From DATJGR01 sp035494855 (GTDB lineage Bacteria > Pseudomonadota > Gammaproteobacteria > Pseudomonadales > Azotimanducaceae): a stretch of DNA of 45,356 bases. Location of the stretch: positions 1 to 45,356 of the forward strand of contig DATJGR010000197.1 in NCBI GenBank assembly GCA_035494855.1. The letters are read 5' to 3'. Under the pieces are notes generated by a model. The model did not search any database. It saw only the letters and a program-made list of their open reading frames with translations, and was not told the DNA's origin. Position numbers and translations under genes: made by a program. Within the stretch, counting starts at the first letter, position 1. Each line of letters begins with the position of its first letter. Positions 8,409-16,341 of this stretch are shown one piece after another.

Positions 8409-10136
8409 TTAGTCAGCTTTCTGTTTCAGCTGCCAATACTGCGCGAGCGCCTCTGCCGAACCTTCCTCTCTCAGCACCTCGAGAAACGCCCGGCGATTGG
8501 CCCGCTCGACCGCAGACAGACACTGCGTGACGGCGTCGTCGAACTCGCCCGCGAGAGCTTCATCCTTCAAGACCAGCGGCCGGTCGGCGAGTTCCACAAG
8601 GGTCTCGTGACCCTGCTGACCGGCCCAATAGCCGAGCAGCGACGCCAGATCGGCTTCGGGTTGTTCGGCCAGGTGACGCACGACTCTGCCCAATAAGGTA
8701 TCGCCCAGGCCGATGAGGCGGGCACGGCGGTGGTCGTCGAGCTTCGCCAGAAACTCAGGGTGTTTCAGCAGAATCGTCAACAGCCGCTCGCTCAGCCGCG
8801 ACGTACCCCTACCCTCCGGAATCGCGCGACGGCCGGGCGAGGGCGCCCGCGACATCTTCGCCCCGCGCTTGAGCGCCTCGGGCGATGTCTTCGTGATCGT
8901 TGCGAGTCTCTCCATAGTCATCTCCCGCAATACACCATCTGGAATGGTTCGTATGTAGGGCAAGGCCAGGTCAGCCAGGCGTGCCTGACCGTCCAGCGAA
9001 TTCAAATCGAGTCCGCGCCCAAGGCCCTGGAACAGATATTCCGCCGCGCTGATCGCGCCTCCCATCCGCTCGAGAAAACGCGCCTTGCCTTCCTTCCGCA
9101 CCAGCGAGTCCGGATCCTCGCCATCCGGCAGGAACATGAACGCCAGCTGGTGTCCGGCGGTCAGCGTAGGCAGCGCGACGGTGAGCGCCTTCCACGCCGC
9201 CTCGCGTCCGGCGTTGTCGCCGTCGAAGCAGCACACCACCTCCGGCGCGGCGCGGAACAGTTTCTCGAAATGCGCGACGCCACTGGCGGTGCCGAGCGTC
9301 GCGACGGCGTTCGGCAGTCCGGCTTGCGCGAGCGCGACGACGTCCATGTAACCTTCGACCACCAGCAGGCAATCGATCCGTCGAAGCGCCATCCGCGCTT
9401 CGTACAGACCGTAAAGCTCCCTACCCTTGTGGAAGACCTCGGTTTCGGGCGAATTCAGATACTTCGGCTGCTCGTTGCCAAGCACGCGACCGCCGAATCC
9501 GATCACGCGACCGCGCGAGTTGCGGATCGGAAACGTGACACGGTCGCGAAACCGGTCGTACGTGCGACCCTGTTCGTTCTTCACCAGCAAACCCGCCGCC
9601 ACCAGATCGGCTTCCCCAATGCTCGCGAGTGCCGTCTTCAAACCGTCCCATCCAGGCGGGGCGAAACCGATCCCGAAATCGCGGGCAACGACACCGGTCA
9701 AACCTCGCGACTTCAGATAGTCGACGACCCGTGGCGCCTCGTCGTGCTGACGCAACATCTTGCGGAAGTATTTGTTCGCCTCCTCGAGCGCCTTCAGCAA
9801 CCGACCGTGCAGTTCGTCGTCGGTGCGCGCGCCCCGCTCGCGAGGCACCTCGACGCCGGCGATCGACGCGAGCGTTTCCACCGCCGCGACGAAATCCAAT
9901 CGATCGTGCTCCATCAGGAACGTCAGCGCGGTGCCGGTGGCCCCGCAGCCGAAGCAGTAATAGAACTGTTTCTCCGGATTGACGCTGAACGACGCGGTCT
10001 TCTCGTCGTGAAACGGACACAGCGCCTGAAAGTTGCGCCCGGTTTTGCGCAACGTCACGCGCGCATCGATCACGTCGACGATATCGATCCGCGTCAGCAG
10101 ATCGTTGATGAACGATTGGGGAATCCGGCCGGCCAT
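8409..10136 (-). CDS. dnaG: DNA primase
   Basis: Synthesises RNA primers for replication, recruited by DnaB at the fork. The protein has 575 residues. The N-terminal CHC2 zinc ribbon is complete: C40 and H43 in CPFH, C61 and C64 in CFGC. The TOPRIM core follows, with VVEGYMDVVAL and CFDGDNAGREAA carrying the acidic metal ligands. The C-terminal third is the less conserved DnaB-interaction domain, ending in a Gln/Lys-rich tail. The ATG at 10136 starts the family-typical MAGRIPQSFI; twelve upstream codons are open but not conserved. It sits between yqeY and rpoD in the macromolecular-synthesis operon. Confidence 0.98.
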   Translation of the reverse strand: MAGRIPQSFINDLLTRIDIVDVIDARVTLRKTGRNFQALCPFHDEKTASFSVNPEKQFYYCFGCGATGTALTFLMEHDRLDFVAAVETLASIAGVEVPRERGARTDDELHGRLLKALEEANKYFRKMLRQHDEAPRVVDYLKSRGLTGVVARDFGIGFAPPGWDGLKTALASIGEADLVAAGLLVKNEQGRTYDRFRDRVTFPIRNSRGRVIGFGGRVLGNEQPKYLNSPETEVFHKGRELYGLYEARMALRRIDCLLVVEGYMDVVALAQAGLPNAVATLGTASGVAHFEKLFRAAPEVVCCFDGDNAGREAAWKALTVALPTLTAGHQLAFMFLPDGEDPDSLVRKEGKARFLERMGGAISAAEYLFQGLGRGLDLNSLDGQARLADLALPYIRTIPDGVLREMTMERLATITKTSPEALKRGAKMSRAPSPGRRAIPEGRGTSRLSERLLTILLKHPEFLAKLDDHRRARLIGLGDTLLGRVVRHLAEQPEADLASLLGYWAGQQGHETLVELADRPLVLKDEALAGEFDDAVTQCLSAVERANRRAFLEVLREEGSAEALAQYWQLKQKAD

Positions 10137-10205
10137 GCGGCAGTGTATCTCTCGCGTTCGATCCGTTCCCACATGAACGAATCGCCCGTCGGATAACGGA
10201 GATTT

Positions 10206-10661
10206 TTACTGGGCGGCGCCGAGCAGCGCTTTTACTCGTGTGCTGACCACAGCCATGTCGGCACGACCCTGCAACGCGTCACGCAACGCGCTCATCACCT
10301 TGCCCATGTCGCGCATCGATGTTGCGCCGGACGCGGCGATTGCATCGCGGATGGCGGCGTCGATCTGCGATTCGCCGAGCGCTTCCGGCATGAACTCGCG
10401 GATCAGTCCGATCTCGAACGCTTCCTGGTCGGCGAGGTCGGTTCGACCTGCGGCGCGAAACTGCGATTCGGAATCGTTGCGTTGCTTCAGCATGCGGTTG
10501 AGCACCGCGAGGACGTCCGCATCGGGAAGTTCACGGCGCTCGTCTACTTCGATCCGTTTGATCTCGGATCCGATCAGCCGCAACACCGCGACCCGGGACT
10601 TTTCCCGGGACTTCATGGCGTCCTTGGTTGCTTCTGCAATCCGTCCGCGGAGATCGGACAT
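10206..10661 (-). CDS. yqeY: GatB/YqeY domain protein
   Basis: Soluble protein of 151 residues related to the C-terminal tail domain of GatB, the tRNA-dependent amidotransferase subunit. It is a single helical YqeY domain: an N-terminal helical part with LRLIGSEIKRIEVDERREL, then the LIREFMPEALGESQI segment and a GATSMRDMGKVMSAL block typical of the family. It stands alone without a catalytic GatB part, and the cellular role of stand-alone YqeY proteins is not settled. It sits 14 bases after rpsU and 69 bases before dnaG. This arrangement is common in proteobacteria outside the enterics, where rpsU and dnaG are adjacent. Confidence 0.93.
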   Translation of the reverse strand: MSDLRGRIAEATKDAMKSREKSRVAVLRLIGSEIKRIEVDERRELPDADVLAVLNRMLKQRNDSESQFRAAGRTDLADQEAFEIGLIREFMPEALGESQIDAAIRDAIAASGATSMRDMGKVMSALRDALQGRADMAVVSTRVKALLGAAQ

Positions 10662-10675
10662 GGACGTGAGCAGGC

Positions 10676-10891
10676 TTAGAAACTGCGCTCGAAGCGCCGG
10701 GATTCGCGTTGCAGCTTTTTCTGATGGCGTTTGACCGCCGCGGCGGCTTTACGCTTGCGGACCGACGTCGGCTTTTCGTAGAACTCGCGGCGACGTACCT
10801 CGGACAGAATGCCTGCCTTCTCGCAGGACCGCTTGAAACGTCGCAGCGCGACGTCGAAAGGTTCGTTCTCTCTTACTTTGACTGATGGCAC
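10676..10891 (-). CDS. rpsU: 30S ribosomal protein S21
   Basis: Very basic 71-residue protein with the S21 sequence pattern: PSVKVRENEPFDVALRRFKR at the N-terminus, then KAGILSEVRRREFYEKP and a basic tail. S21 binds the 30S platform near the anti-Shine-Dalgarno region and helps initiation. The start codon is GTG, preceded by GGAGGA nine bases upstream. It is the first gene of the rpsU-yqeY-dnaG-rpoD operon and has a good sigma-70 promoter at 10950-10978. Confidence 0.98.
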   Translation of the reverse strand: MPSVKVRENEPFDVALRRFKRSCEKAGILSEVRRREFYEKPTSVRKRKAAAAVKRHQKKLQRESRRFERSF

Positions 10892-10949
10892 CCGAACTCG
10901 TCCTCCAATCCTGATCTGTTCAATGCTGGTTGACCCAAAAGGGACGCGG

Positions 10950-10978
10950 ATTCTACTCAGTTACTGCCATGGACGCAA
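10950..10978 (-). promoter_or_regulatory. Sigma-70 promoter of the rpsU operon
   Basis: On the minus strand, TTGCGT (10973-10978) and TAGAAT (10950-10955) are separated by exactly 17 bases. This predicts transcription from about 10943 and a leader of about 50 bases with a strong Shine-Dalgarno before the GTG of rpsU. The match and spacing are good; the start site itself is inferred. Confidence 0.75.
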
Positions 10979-11015
10979 AGCCGCGGAGCGTCTATCGGAC
11001 CGCATCGTGAACGGG

Positions 11016-11024
11016 TGCTACCAT
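11016..11024 (+). promoter_or_regulatory. Candidate extended -10 of tsaD
   Basis: TG-C-TACCAT ends nine bases before the tsaD ATG and is placed so that transcription would start within a few bases of the start codon. There is no clear -35 and no Shine-Dalgarno. A second weaker option is TTGACC (10930-10935) with TCTACT at 16-base spacing further upstream, overlapping the rpsU promoter on the other strand. Confidence 0.4.
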
Positions 11025-11033
11025 CGCCGCCCT

Positions 11034-12059
11034 ATGCGTGTGTTGGGTATCGAAACGTCCTGCGACGAGACCGGGGTTGCGCTGTACGACAGCACCCGCG
11101 GGCTGGTTGCCGAGTCGCTCTACAGCCAGGTCGCCATGCACGCCGAGTACGGCGGCGTGGTGCCGGAACTCGCGTCGCGTGATCACGTCCGCAAAACGGT
11201 GCCGCTGCTGACGGAGATGCTGGCGCGCGCCGGCTTCGGCCTGTGGGATATCGACGCCATCGCATACACCGCCGGCCCCGGGCTGATCGGCGCGTTGATG
11301 GTGGGTGCTTCGATCGGCCGATCGCTCGCGTGGGCGCTGGATGTTCCGGCGATCGGCGTACATCACATGGAAGCCCATCTGCTCGCACCGCTGCTGTCCG
11401 ACCCGAAGCCGGAAGTGCCGTTCGTCGCGCTGCTGGTGTCGGGCGGCCACACGCAACTCGTGCGCGTCGACGCGATCGGTAAGTATCAAATCGTCGGCGA
11501 ATCCATCGACGATGCGGCTGGCGAGGCGTTCGATAAGACGGCCAAGATGCTCGGCCTTGGCTATCCCGGCGGACCCGCGGTTGCGCGGCTCGCCGAGCGC
11601 GGCAACCCGTCACGCTTCCGGTTTCCGCGGCCGATGACAGACCGGCCCGGCCTCGATTTCAGCTTCAGCGGCCTGAAGACCTTCACCCTCAACACGCTGC
11701 AACGGCTCGGCGAGGCGACCGATCAGGACAAGGCAGACGTCGCACGCGCGTTCGAAGACGCTGTGGTCGACACGCTGGTGATCAAATGCAGTCGCGCGCT
11801 CGAACAGACTGGACTCAGCCGTCTGATCATGGCCGGCGGCGTCGCGGCCAACGCGCGCCTGCGCGCAGCGCTCGGCGAGCGCCTTCCGGGCAACGTTTAC
11901 TACGCGCCGGCGGCCTTGTGCACCGACAACGGCGCGATGGTGGCTTTCGCCGGCTATCTGCGCCTCGCGGCCGGTCAACACACCGCGCTGGAAATCGAGA
12001 CGCGCGCTCGCTGGCCGCTAGACGACCTGGCCCCTCTGGATGGACGCGCCGTTGGATAA
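11034..12059 (+). CDS. tsaD: tRNA N6-adenosine threonylcarbamoyltransferase
   Basis: Catalytic subunit of the t6A synthesis complex (with TsaB and TsaE), which transfers threonylcarbamoyl to A37 of ANN-decoding tRNAs. The protein has 341 residues. The N-terminus MRVLGIETSCDETG is the family signature. The metal-binding H111 and H115 lie in HHMEAH, matching the E. coli positions. VSGGHTQLV and the C-terminal MAGGVAANARLR and CTDNGAMVAFAG (metal-binding Asp) complete the ASKHA fold. The frame is open 75 codons upstream across the promoter region, but only the start at 11034 fits the family. It is divergent from rpsU and overlaps folB by 20 bases. Confidence 0.97.
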   Translation: MRVLGIETSCDETGVALYDSTRGLVAESLYSQVAMHAEYGGVVPELASRDHVRKTVPLLTEMLARAGFGLWDIDAIAYTAGPGLIGALMVGASIGRSLAWALDVPAIGVHHMEAHLLAPLLSDPKPEVPFVALLVSGGHTQLVRVDAIGKYQIVGESIDDAAGEAFDKTAKMLGLGYPGGPAVARLAERGNPSRFRFPRPMTDRPGLDFSFSGLKTFTLNTLQRLGEATDQDKADVARAFEDAVVDTLVIKCSRALEQTGLSRLIMAGGVAANARLRAALGERLPGNVYYAPAALCTDNGAMVAFAGYLRLAAGQHTALEIETRARWPLDDLAPLDGRAVG

Positions 12060-12408
12060 GCTGCGGATCATCGGTCTCGAAGTGTCGGCGCGCATCGGGA
12101 TTCATGCGTGGGAGCAGCAGGTGCGGCAGCGCCTCTCGATCGACCTCGAACTCGAGACCGACGCGGCACGCACGGCGGTATCGGACGAAATCGCCAACGC
12201 ATTGGATTACGGCATCATCGCCCGCGACGTCGCCGATTACGTCAGCACCTCGGAGTGTCGGCTGATCGAAACGCTGGCGGAGGGCATCGCGCAGCGCGTG
12301 CTCGCGGGGTTTCCGGTTGCAAAGCTCAGCGTCTGCGTCCACAAACCGGGCGCGGTGCCCGGCGCACGCGATATCAGCATCGAAATCGAGCGGAACCGCG
12401 CTAGCTAG
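12040..12408 (+). CDS. folB: Dihydroneopterin aldolase
   Basis: Folate-pathway enzyme that cleaves 7,8-dihydroneopterin to 6-hydroxymethyl-dihydropterin and glycolaldehyde. The 122 residues match the family length. Visible motifs are LRIIGLEVSARIGIHAWEQ at the N-terminus (with the conserved Glu), NALDYGIIARDV, LIETLAEGIAQ and the Lys-Pro motif VHKPGAVPGA carrying the catalytic Lys near residue 102. It overlaps the 3' end of tsaD by 20 bases and the 3' end of the convergent cca by 8 bases. No terminator separates the convergent pair. Confidence 0.95.
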   Translation: MDAPLDKLRIIGLEVSARIGIHAWEQQVRQRLSIDLELETDAARTAVSDEIANALDYGIIARDVADYVSTSECRLIETLAEGIAQRVLAGFPVAKLSVCVHKPGAVPGARDISIEIERNRAS

Positions 12409-13489
12409 CGGCCTGAAGCACCCGGATCAGGTCGGTGCGCGCAACATCGATCGCCTTTCCGAGATCCTGTCCTTCGAGACCTGCATTTCGAAACGACTCT
12501 GACGACACGGCCGCAACGCGTCGACTCAACTCGACGAGTGCCGACAGATCCACTGAGGCGCACTCCGCTACGACCGACACCACTCGTGCGAACCACTCCG
12601 GTTGCCGCAGCGCTCCGGTCGCTTTCATCGCTTCCAGCAATCCTTCGGCAGCGACGGTGCGCCATCCGGCAAGGGTTCTGCCGTGTCGCGCAACATCGAG
12701 CGCGATACGCCGATGATCGTTCGGCGACCTTAGTCGGTCCGCGAGCGTTTCAATTTCGGGCGCGCCGAGCAACCAGCCCAGCGCGCCGAAACGGTCGAGC
12801 GGATCGGATAGTTTTCGCGCGCGCCCGTTCGTGAACGCCACAACGCCATGCACCGCCGCGAGTTCGGCAAGCCAACGCGTCATTCCACCGCAATCGAGCA
12901 ACACTTCGAAGAATCTGCCCGGCGACGTGGTCGCCAGCGCCTTCGATACTTCCTGCCAGACCCGCTCGGGCGCGAGTTCGGCGACGACGTCGGCGCGGCA
13001 CATGTCGCTCATCAGCTGCGCGGTTCCGGGTTCCACCCGAAAATCGAACGCGGCGAGCTGCGCGGCAAACCGCGCGACGCGGAAAACACGCAGCGGATCT
13101 TCGACGAACGCTTCCGAGACATGCCGCAGACGACGCGCGGCCAGATCGGCGGTACCGCCCCAGGGATCGATCAAGGTTCCGTCGTCCGCCTGCGCCATCG
13201 CGTTGATCGTGAGATCGCGGCGCTTCAGATCCTGTTCCAGCGTGACTTCGGGTCCTGCGTGGCAGACGAATCCGGTGTGCCCGGGGCCGACTTTGCGTTC
13301 AGTGCGCGCGAGCGCGTATTCGGCGTTCGTCTGCGGATGAAGGAAGACCGGAAAATCGCGACCCACCTGCCGATAACCGAGCCGCAGCATGTCCTCGGGC
13401 GTACTGCCGACCACCACCCAGTCGCGCTCGCGAACTGGCAAGCCGAGCAACGCATCGCGAACCGCGCCGCCGACCAGATAGATTTCCAC
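12401..13489 (-). CDS. cca: CCA-adding tRNA nucleotidyltransferase, short form without HD motif
   Basis: Class II nucleotidyltransferase that adds or repairs the CCA end of tRNAs. The protein has 362 residues. The head domain is nearly identical in pattern to E. coli Cca: YLVGGAVRDALLG, RERDWVVVGS with E21/D23 as the metal-binding pair, then LKRRDLTINAMA and EDPLRVFRVARFAAQ. The E. coli protein (412 residues) has a C-terminal HD phosphohydrolase domain with an HD motif. Here that part is shortened and no HD motif is visible, so only the transferase activity is expected. It is 64 bases downstream of spoVR on the same strand. Confidence 0.95.
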   Translation of the reverse strand: MEIYLVGGAVRDALLGLPVRERDWVVVGSTPEDMLRLGYRQVGRDFPVFLHPQTNAEYALARTERKVGPGHTGFVCHAGPEVTLEQDLKRRDLTINAMAQADDGTLIDPWGGTADLAARRLRHVSEAFVEDPLRVFRVARFAAQLAAFDFRVEPGTAQLMSDMCRADVVAELAPERVWQEVSKALATTSPGRFFEVLLDCGGMTRWLAELAAVHGVVAFTNGRARKLSDPLDRFGALGWLLGAPEIETLADRLRSPNDHRRIALDVARHGRTLAGWRTVAAEGLLEAMKATGALRQPEWFARVVSVVAECASVDLSALVELSRRVAAVSSESFRNAGLEGQDLGKAIDVARTDLIRVLQAAS

Positions 13490-13553
13490 TCAATGATGCC
13501 GCAGCGAGATTGCGCGCTGTGTTACCACGAACGCGCGTGCATGCCAACGATTG

Positions 13554-15065
13554 CTAAGTCGGGCACGTCGTCTTGCTGACGACCTGATCGTTCGCGACCG
13601 ACTCCAGGTTTACTGGGAACCCCCACAGCCGGTGCATGTGCTTGAGCACTTCGTCAGTGCCGCCATTCAGCGTCCGGCGCTGGTGCTGTGTGTGCCGCAA
13701 CGTGAGACTGCGATCGCCGCGGATGTCGGCCGCGACGATCTGAATGTTCGGCTCGCGCTCGCTCAGGTTGTACTGGCTCGCGAGCAGTTCGCGCACGCGA
13801 CGATAGCCACTCGCGTCGTGAATCGCGGCGATCTCGAGTTCCGACTCTTCATCGTCGTCGACGACGCCAAAGAGCCGCAGATCGCGCATCACCTTCGGCG
13901 ACAGGAACTGCAGGATGAAGCTCTCATCCTTGAAATTGCGCATCGCGTGATCGAGCACTTCGAGCCAAGGCGCGCCGGCGAAGTCGCGGAACCACTCGCG
14001 ATCTTCGTCGGTCGGGTGCTCGCAGATCCGGCGCAGGTCGGTATACATCGCATAGCCGAGCGCATACGGATTGATGCCGCGGTAGTACGGATGGTCGTAG
14101 CTCGGCTGATAGATGACGCCGGTGTGCGACGTCAGGAACTCCATCATGAACGCTTCGGTCACTTTGCCTTCGTCGTACAGCGCGTTCAGCAATGTGTAGT
14201 GCCAGAACGTGGCCCAGCCCTCGTTCATCACCTGCGTCTGACGTTGCGGATAGAAGTACTGCGCGATCTTGCGCACGATGCGCACGATCTCACGCTGCCA
14301 CGGCTCGAGCAGCGGTGCGTTCTTCTCGATGAAGTACAGCAGGTTCTCCTGCGGATCTTTCGGGAACTGTTCGTCGTCGCGCTCGCTCATTTCTCGCGCG
14401 CGCGGCACGGTGCGCCACAGGTCGTTCAGATTGCGCTGAATGTACTCCGCGCGTTCGCGCTGACGGCGCCGCTCTTCCTCCGGCGACACCGGGTGCGGAC
14501 GCTTGTAGCGGTCCACGCCGTGGTTCATCAGCGCGTGGCACGAATCGAGGACCTTCTCGACTTCTTCGACGCCGTGGCGCTCTTCGCACTGACTCAGATA
14601 CTGCTTCGCGAACACGAGGTAATCGATGATCGAGCTCGCGTCGGTCCACGTGCGATACAGGTAATTGTTCTTGAAGAACGAGTTGTGACCGTAACACGCG
14701 TGTGCGACGACCAGCGCCTGCATCGTCATCGTGTTCTCTTCCATGAGGTACGCGATGCACGGATTCGAATTGATCACGATCTCGTAGGCGAGCCCCATGT
14801 AGCCGCGCTGATAGCTGCGCTCCGACTCGACGAAGTGTTTTCCGAACGACCAGTGGTGATAGCCGAGCGGCATACCGATGGAGGCGTATGCGTCGAGCAT
14901 CTGGTCGGAGCGGATCACCTCGATCTGGTTCGGATAGGTGTCGAGCCGGAACTCCGCTGCGAGACGCGCGATTTCCTGGTCGTACTGATGAATCAGCTCG
15001 AACGTCCATTCGGACCCGGTGGAAATCGGCGTACGCGTCGGAACTCGGACGGTGTGGGTGGTCAT
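13554..15065 (-). CDS. SpoVR family protein
   Basis: Protein of 503 residues closely matching the E. coli YcgB / Bacillus SpoVR family in pattern and length. Conserved blocks include a GLAYEIVINSNPCIAYLMEE segment near residues 90-110, VVAHACYGHNSFFKNN, a QTQVMNEGWATFWHY block with His/Glu residues, PYALGYAMYTDL and the C-terminal HMHRLWGFPV. The biochemical role is unknown. In Bacillus, SpoVR affects spore cortex, and in enterics the gene belongs to the stress and stationary-phase regulon. The start at 15065 overlaps the upstream YeaH gene by four bases (ATGA), which indicates translational coupling in the prkA-yeaH-spoVR operon. Confidence 0.96.
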   Translation of the reverse strand: MTTHTVRVPTRTPISTGSEWTFELIHQYDQEIARLAAEFRLDTYPNQIEVIRSDQMLDAYASIGMPLGYHHWSFGKHFVESERSYQRGYMGLAYEIVINSNPCIAYLMEENTMTMQALVVAHACYGHNSFFKNNYLYRTWTDASSIIDYLVFAKQYLSQCEERHGVEEVEKVLDSCHALMNHGVDRYKRPHPVSPEEERRRQRERAEYIQRNLNDLWRTVPRAREMSERDDEQFPKDPQENLLYFIEKNAPLLEPWQREIVRIVRKIAQYFYPQRQTQVMNEGWATFWHYTLLNALYDEGKVTEAFMMEFLTSHTGVIYQPSYDHPYYRGINPYALGYAMYTDLRRICEHPTDEDREWFRDFAGAPWLEVLDHAMRNFKDESFILQFLSPKVMRDLRLFGVVDDDEESELEIAAIHDASGYRRVRELLASQYNLSEREPNIQIVAADIRGDRSLTLRHTQHQRRTLNGGTDEVLKHMHRLWGFPVNLESVANDQVVSKTTCPT

Positions 15066-16327
15066 GCTGCCGCCACCTTCTTCTGGAACAGGTCCCTGAA
15101 CACGGGATAGATGTCTGCTACCTCCGCAATGCGACGCTGAGCAAACCGATCGGGCATCGAGTCGGCCAGCTTCTGATACTCGTTCCACAGCGCCTGCGGG
15201 TCGCGGCGCGTGATTTCGACGTACGAGAAATACTGCACGTGCGGCAGAATGCCTTTCTTCAATACGTCTACGCACAGGGGCGAGTCGTCGTTCCAGTTGT
15301 CGCCGTCCGACGCCTGCGCGCCGTAAATGTTCCATTCGTTCGGCGAGTAGCGTTCGGCGATCACTTCGGCCATCAGCTTCAGTGCGCTCGACACCACGGT
15401 GCCGCCGGTTTCACGCGAATAGAAAAACTCCTGCTCGTCCACTTCCTTCGCTACGGTGTGGTGACGAATGAAGACGATCTCGGTGCGCTCGTAGTTGCGC
15501 TTCAGGAACAGATACAGCAGCAGGTAGAAGCGCTTCGCCAGTTCCTTGATGTGCTGGTCCATCGAACCGGAGACGTCCATCAGACAGAACATCACCGCCT
15601 TCGACGTTGGCACCGGTTGCTTCAGGTGCAGGTTGTAGCGCAGGTCGTACGTATCGAGGAACGGCACACGCTTGATGCGGCGGCGCAGTTCCGACAGTTC
15701 GTTCTTGATGCGTCGCGCGGTCACCTCGTCGCCTGCGCCTTCCGCCAGCACCAGATCGTCCTCGAGTTCGGTAACGCGATGCCGCGAGCCCCCTGTCAGC
15801 GCGATTCGCCGCGCCTTCGCGACGCGCAACGACCGCACCACGTTCAGTTTCGCCGGCACGCCGTCGTGCGAGAACCCTGCGTGCACGCGTTTGAAGCTGT
15901 CCGCCCCTCGAAGGTGTCGCTTGACCAGGTTCGGCAATTCGAGATCCTCGAACATCACGTCGAGGAATTCATCCTGCGTCAGCTGAAAGACGAAGTCATC
16001 GTCGCCTTCGCCGCTATCGGACGCGCTGCTTCCGCCGCCACCACCGCCGCCCGAAGGACGCGGCACGCGATCACCGGCAATGAACTCCTTGTTACCGGGA
16101 TGCACGATCGAACGGCGTCCGCCGCTGCCGTGGCTGAACGCCGGCTCGTCGACGTCCGATGCGGGAATGGCAACGTCTTCGCCGCGCTCCATATCGGTGA
16201 TGCTGCGCTGCTTGATCGCTTCCTGGACCGCTTTCTGGATGTGCGACTTGTAGCGGCGCATGAACCGTTGTCGGTTCACCGCGTTCTTGTTCCGGCTGTT
16301 CAGCCGTCGGTCGATGATGTACGACAC
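15062..16327 (-). CDS. yeaH: YeaH/YhbH family protein (DUF444), VWA-like
   Basis: Protein of 421 residues. The N-terminus YIIDRRLNSRNKNAVNRQRF is the family signature and supports a GTG start at 16327; fifteen more codons are open upstream but match nothing. A glycine/serine-rich linker lies at about residues 90-110. The second half has a von Willebrand-A-like metal site, MFCLMDVSGSMDQ, followed by VFIRHHTVAKEVDEQEFFYS, SRETGGTVVSSALKLM and ASDGDNWNDDSPLC. Members always accompany the PrkA kinase and SpoVR. The exact function is unknown. It lies 14 bases after prkA and overlaps spoVR by four bases. Confidence 0.96.
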   Translation of the reverse strand: MSYIIDRRLNSRNKNAVNRQRFMRRYKSHIQKAVQEAIKQRSITDMERGEDVAIPASDVDEPAFSHGSGGRRSIVHPGNKEFIAGDRVPRPSGGGGGGGSSASDSGEGDDDFVFQLTQDEFLDVMFEDLELPNLVKRHLRGADSFKRVHAGFSHDGVPAKLNVVRSLRVAKARRIALTGGSRHRVTELEDDLVLAEGAGDEVTARRIKNELSELRRRIKRVPFLDTYDLRYNLHLKQPVPTSKAVMFCLMDVSGSMDQHIKELAKRFYLLLYLFLKRNYERTEIVFIRHHTVAKEVDEQEFFYSRETGGTVVSSALKLMAEVIAERYSPNEWNIYGAQASDGDNWNDDSPLCVDVLKKGILPHVQYFSYVEITRRDPQALWNEYQKLADSMPDRFAQRRIAEVADIYPVFRDLFQKKVAAA

Positions 16328-16341
16328 GGCGCGAGCGCCTC

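Noticed and set aside
8730..10196. Long open frame of 488 codons on the plus strand
   Set aside because: Antisense to dnaG with the same low-complexity composition; no ribosome site or homology.
13551..15110. Long open frame of 519 codons on the plus strand opposite spoVR
   Set aside because: Composition typical of antisense frames in GC-rich DNA; the minus-strand gene matches a known family over its full length.
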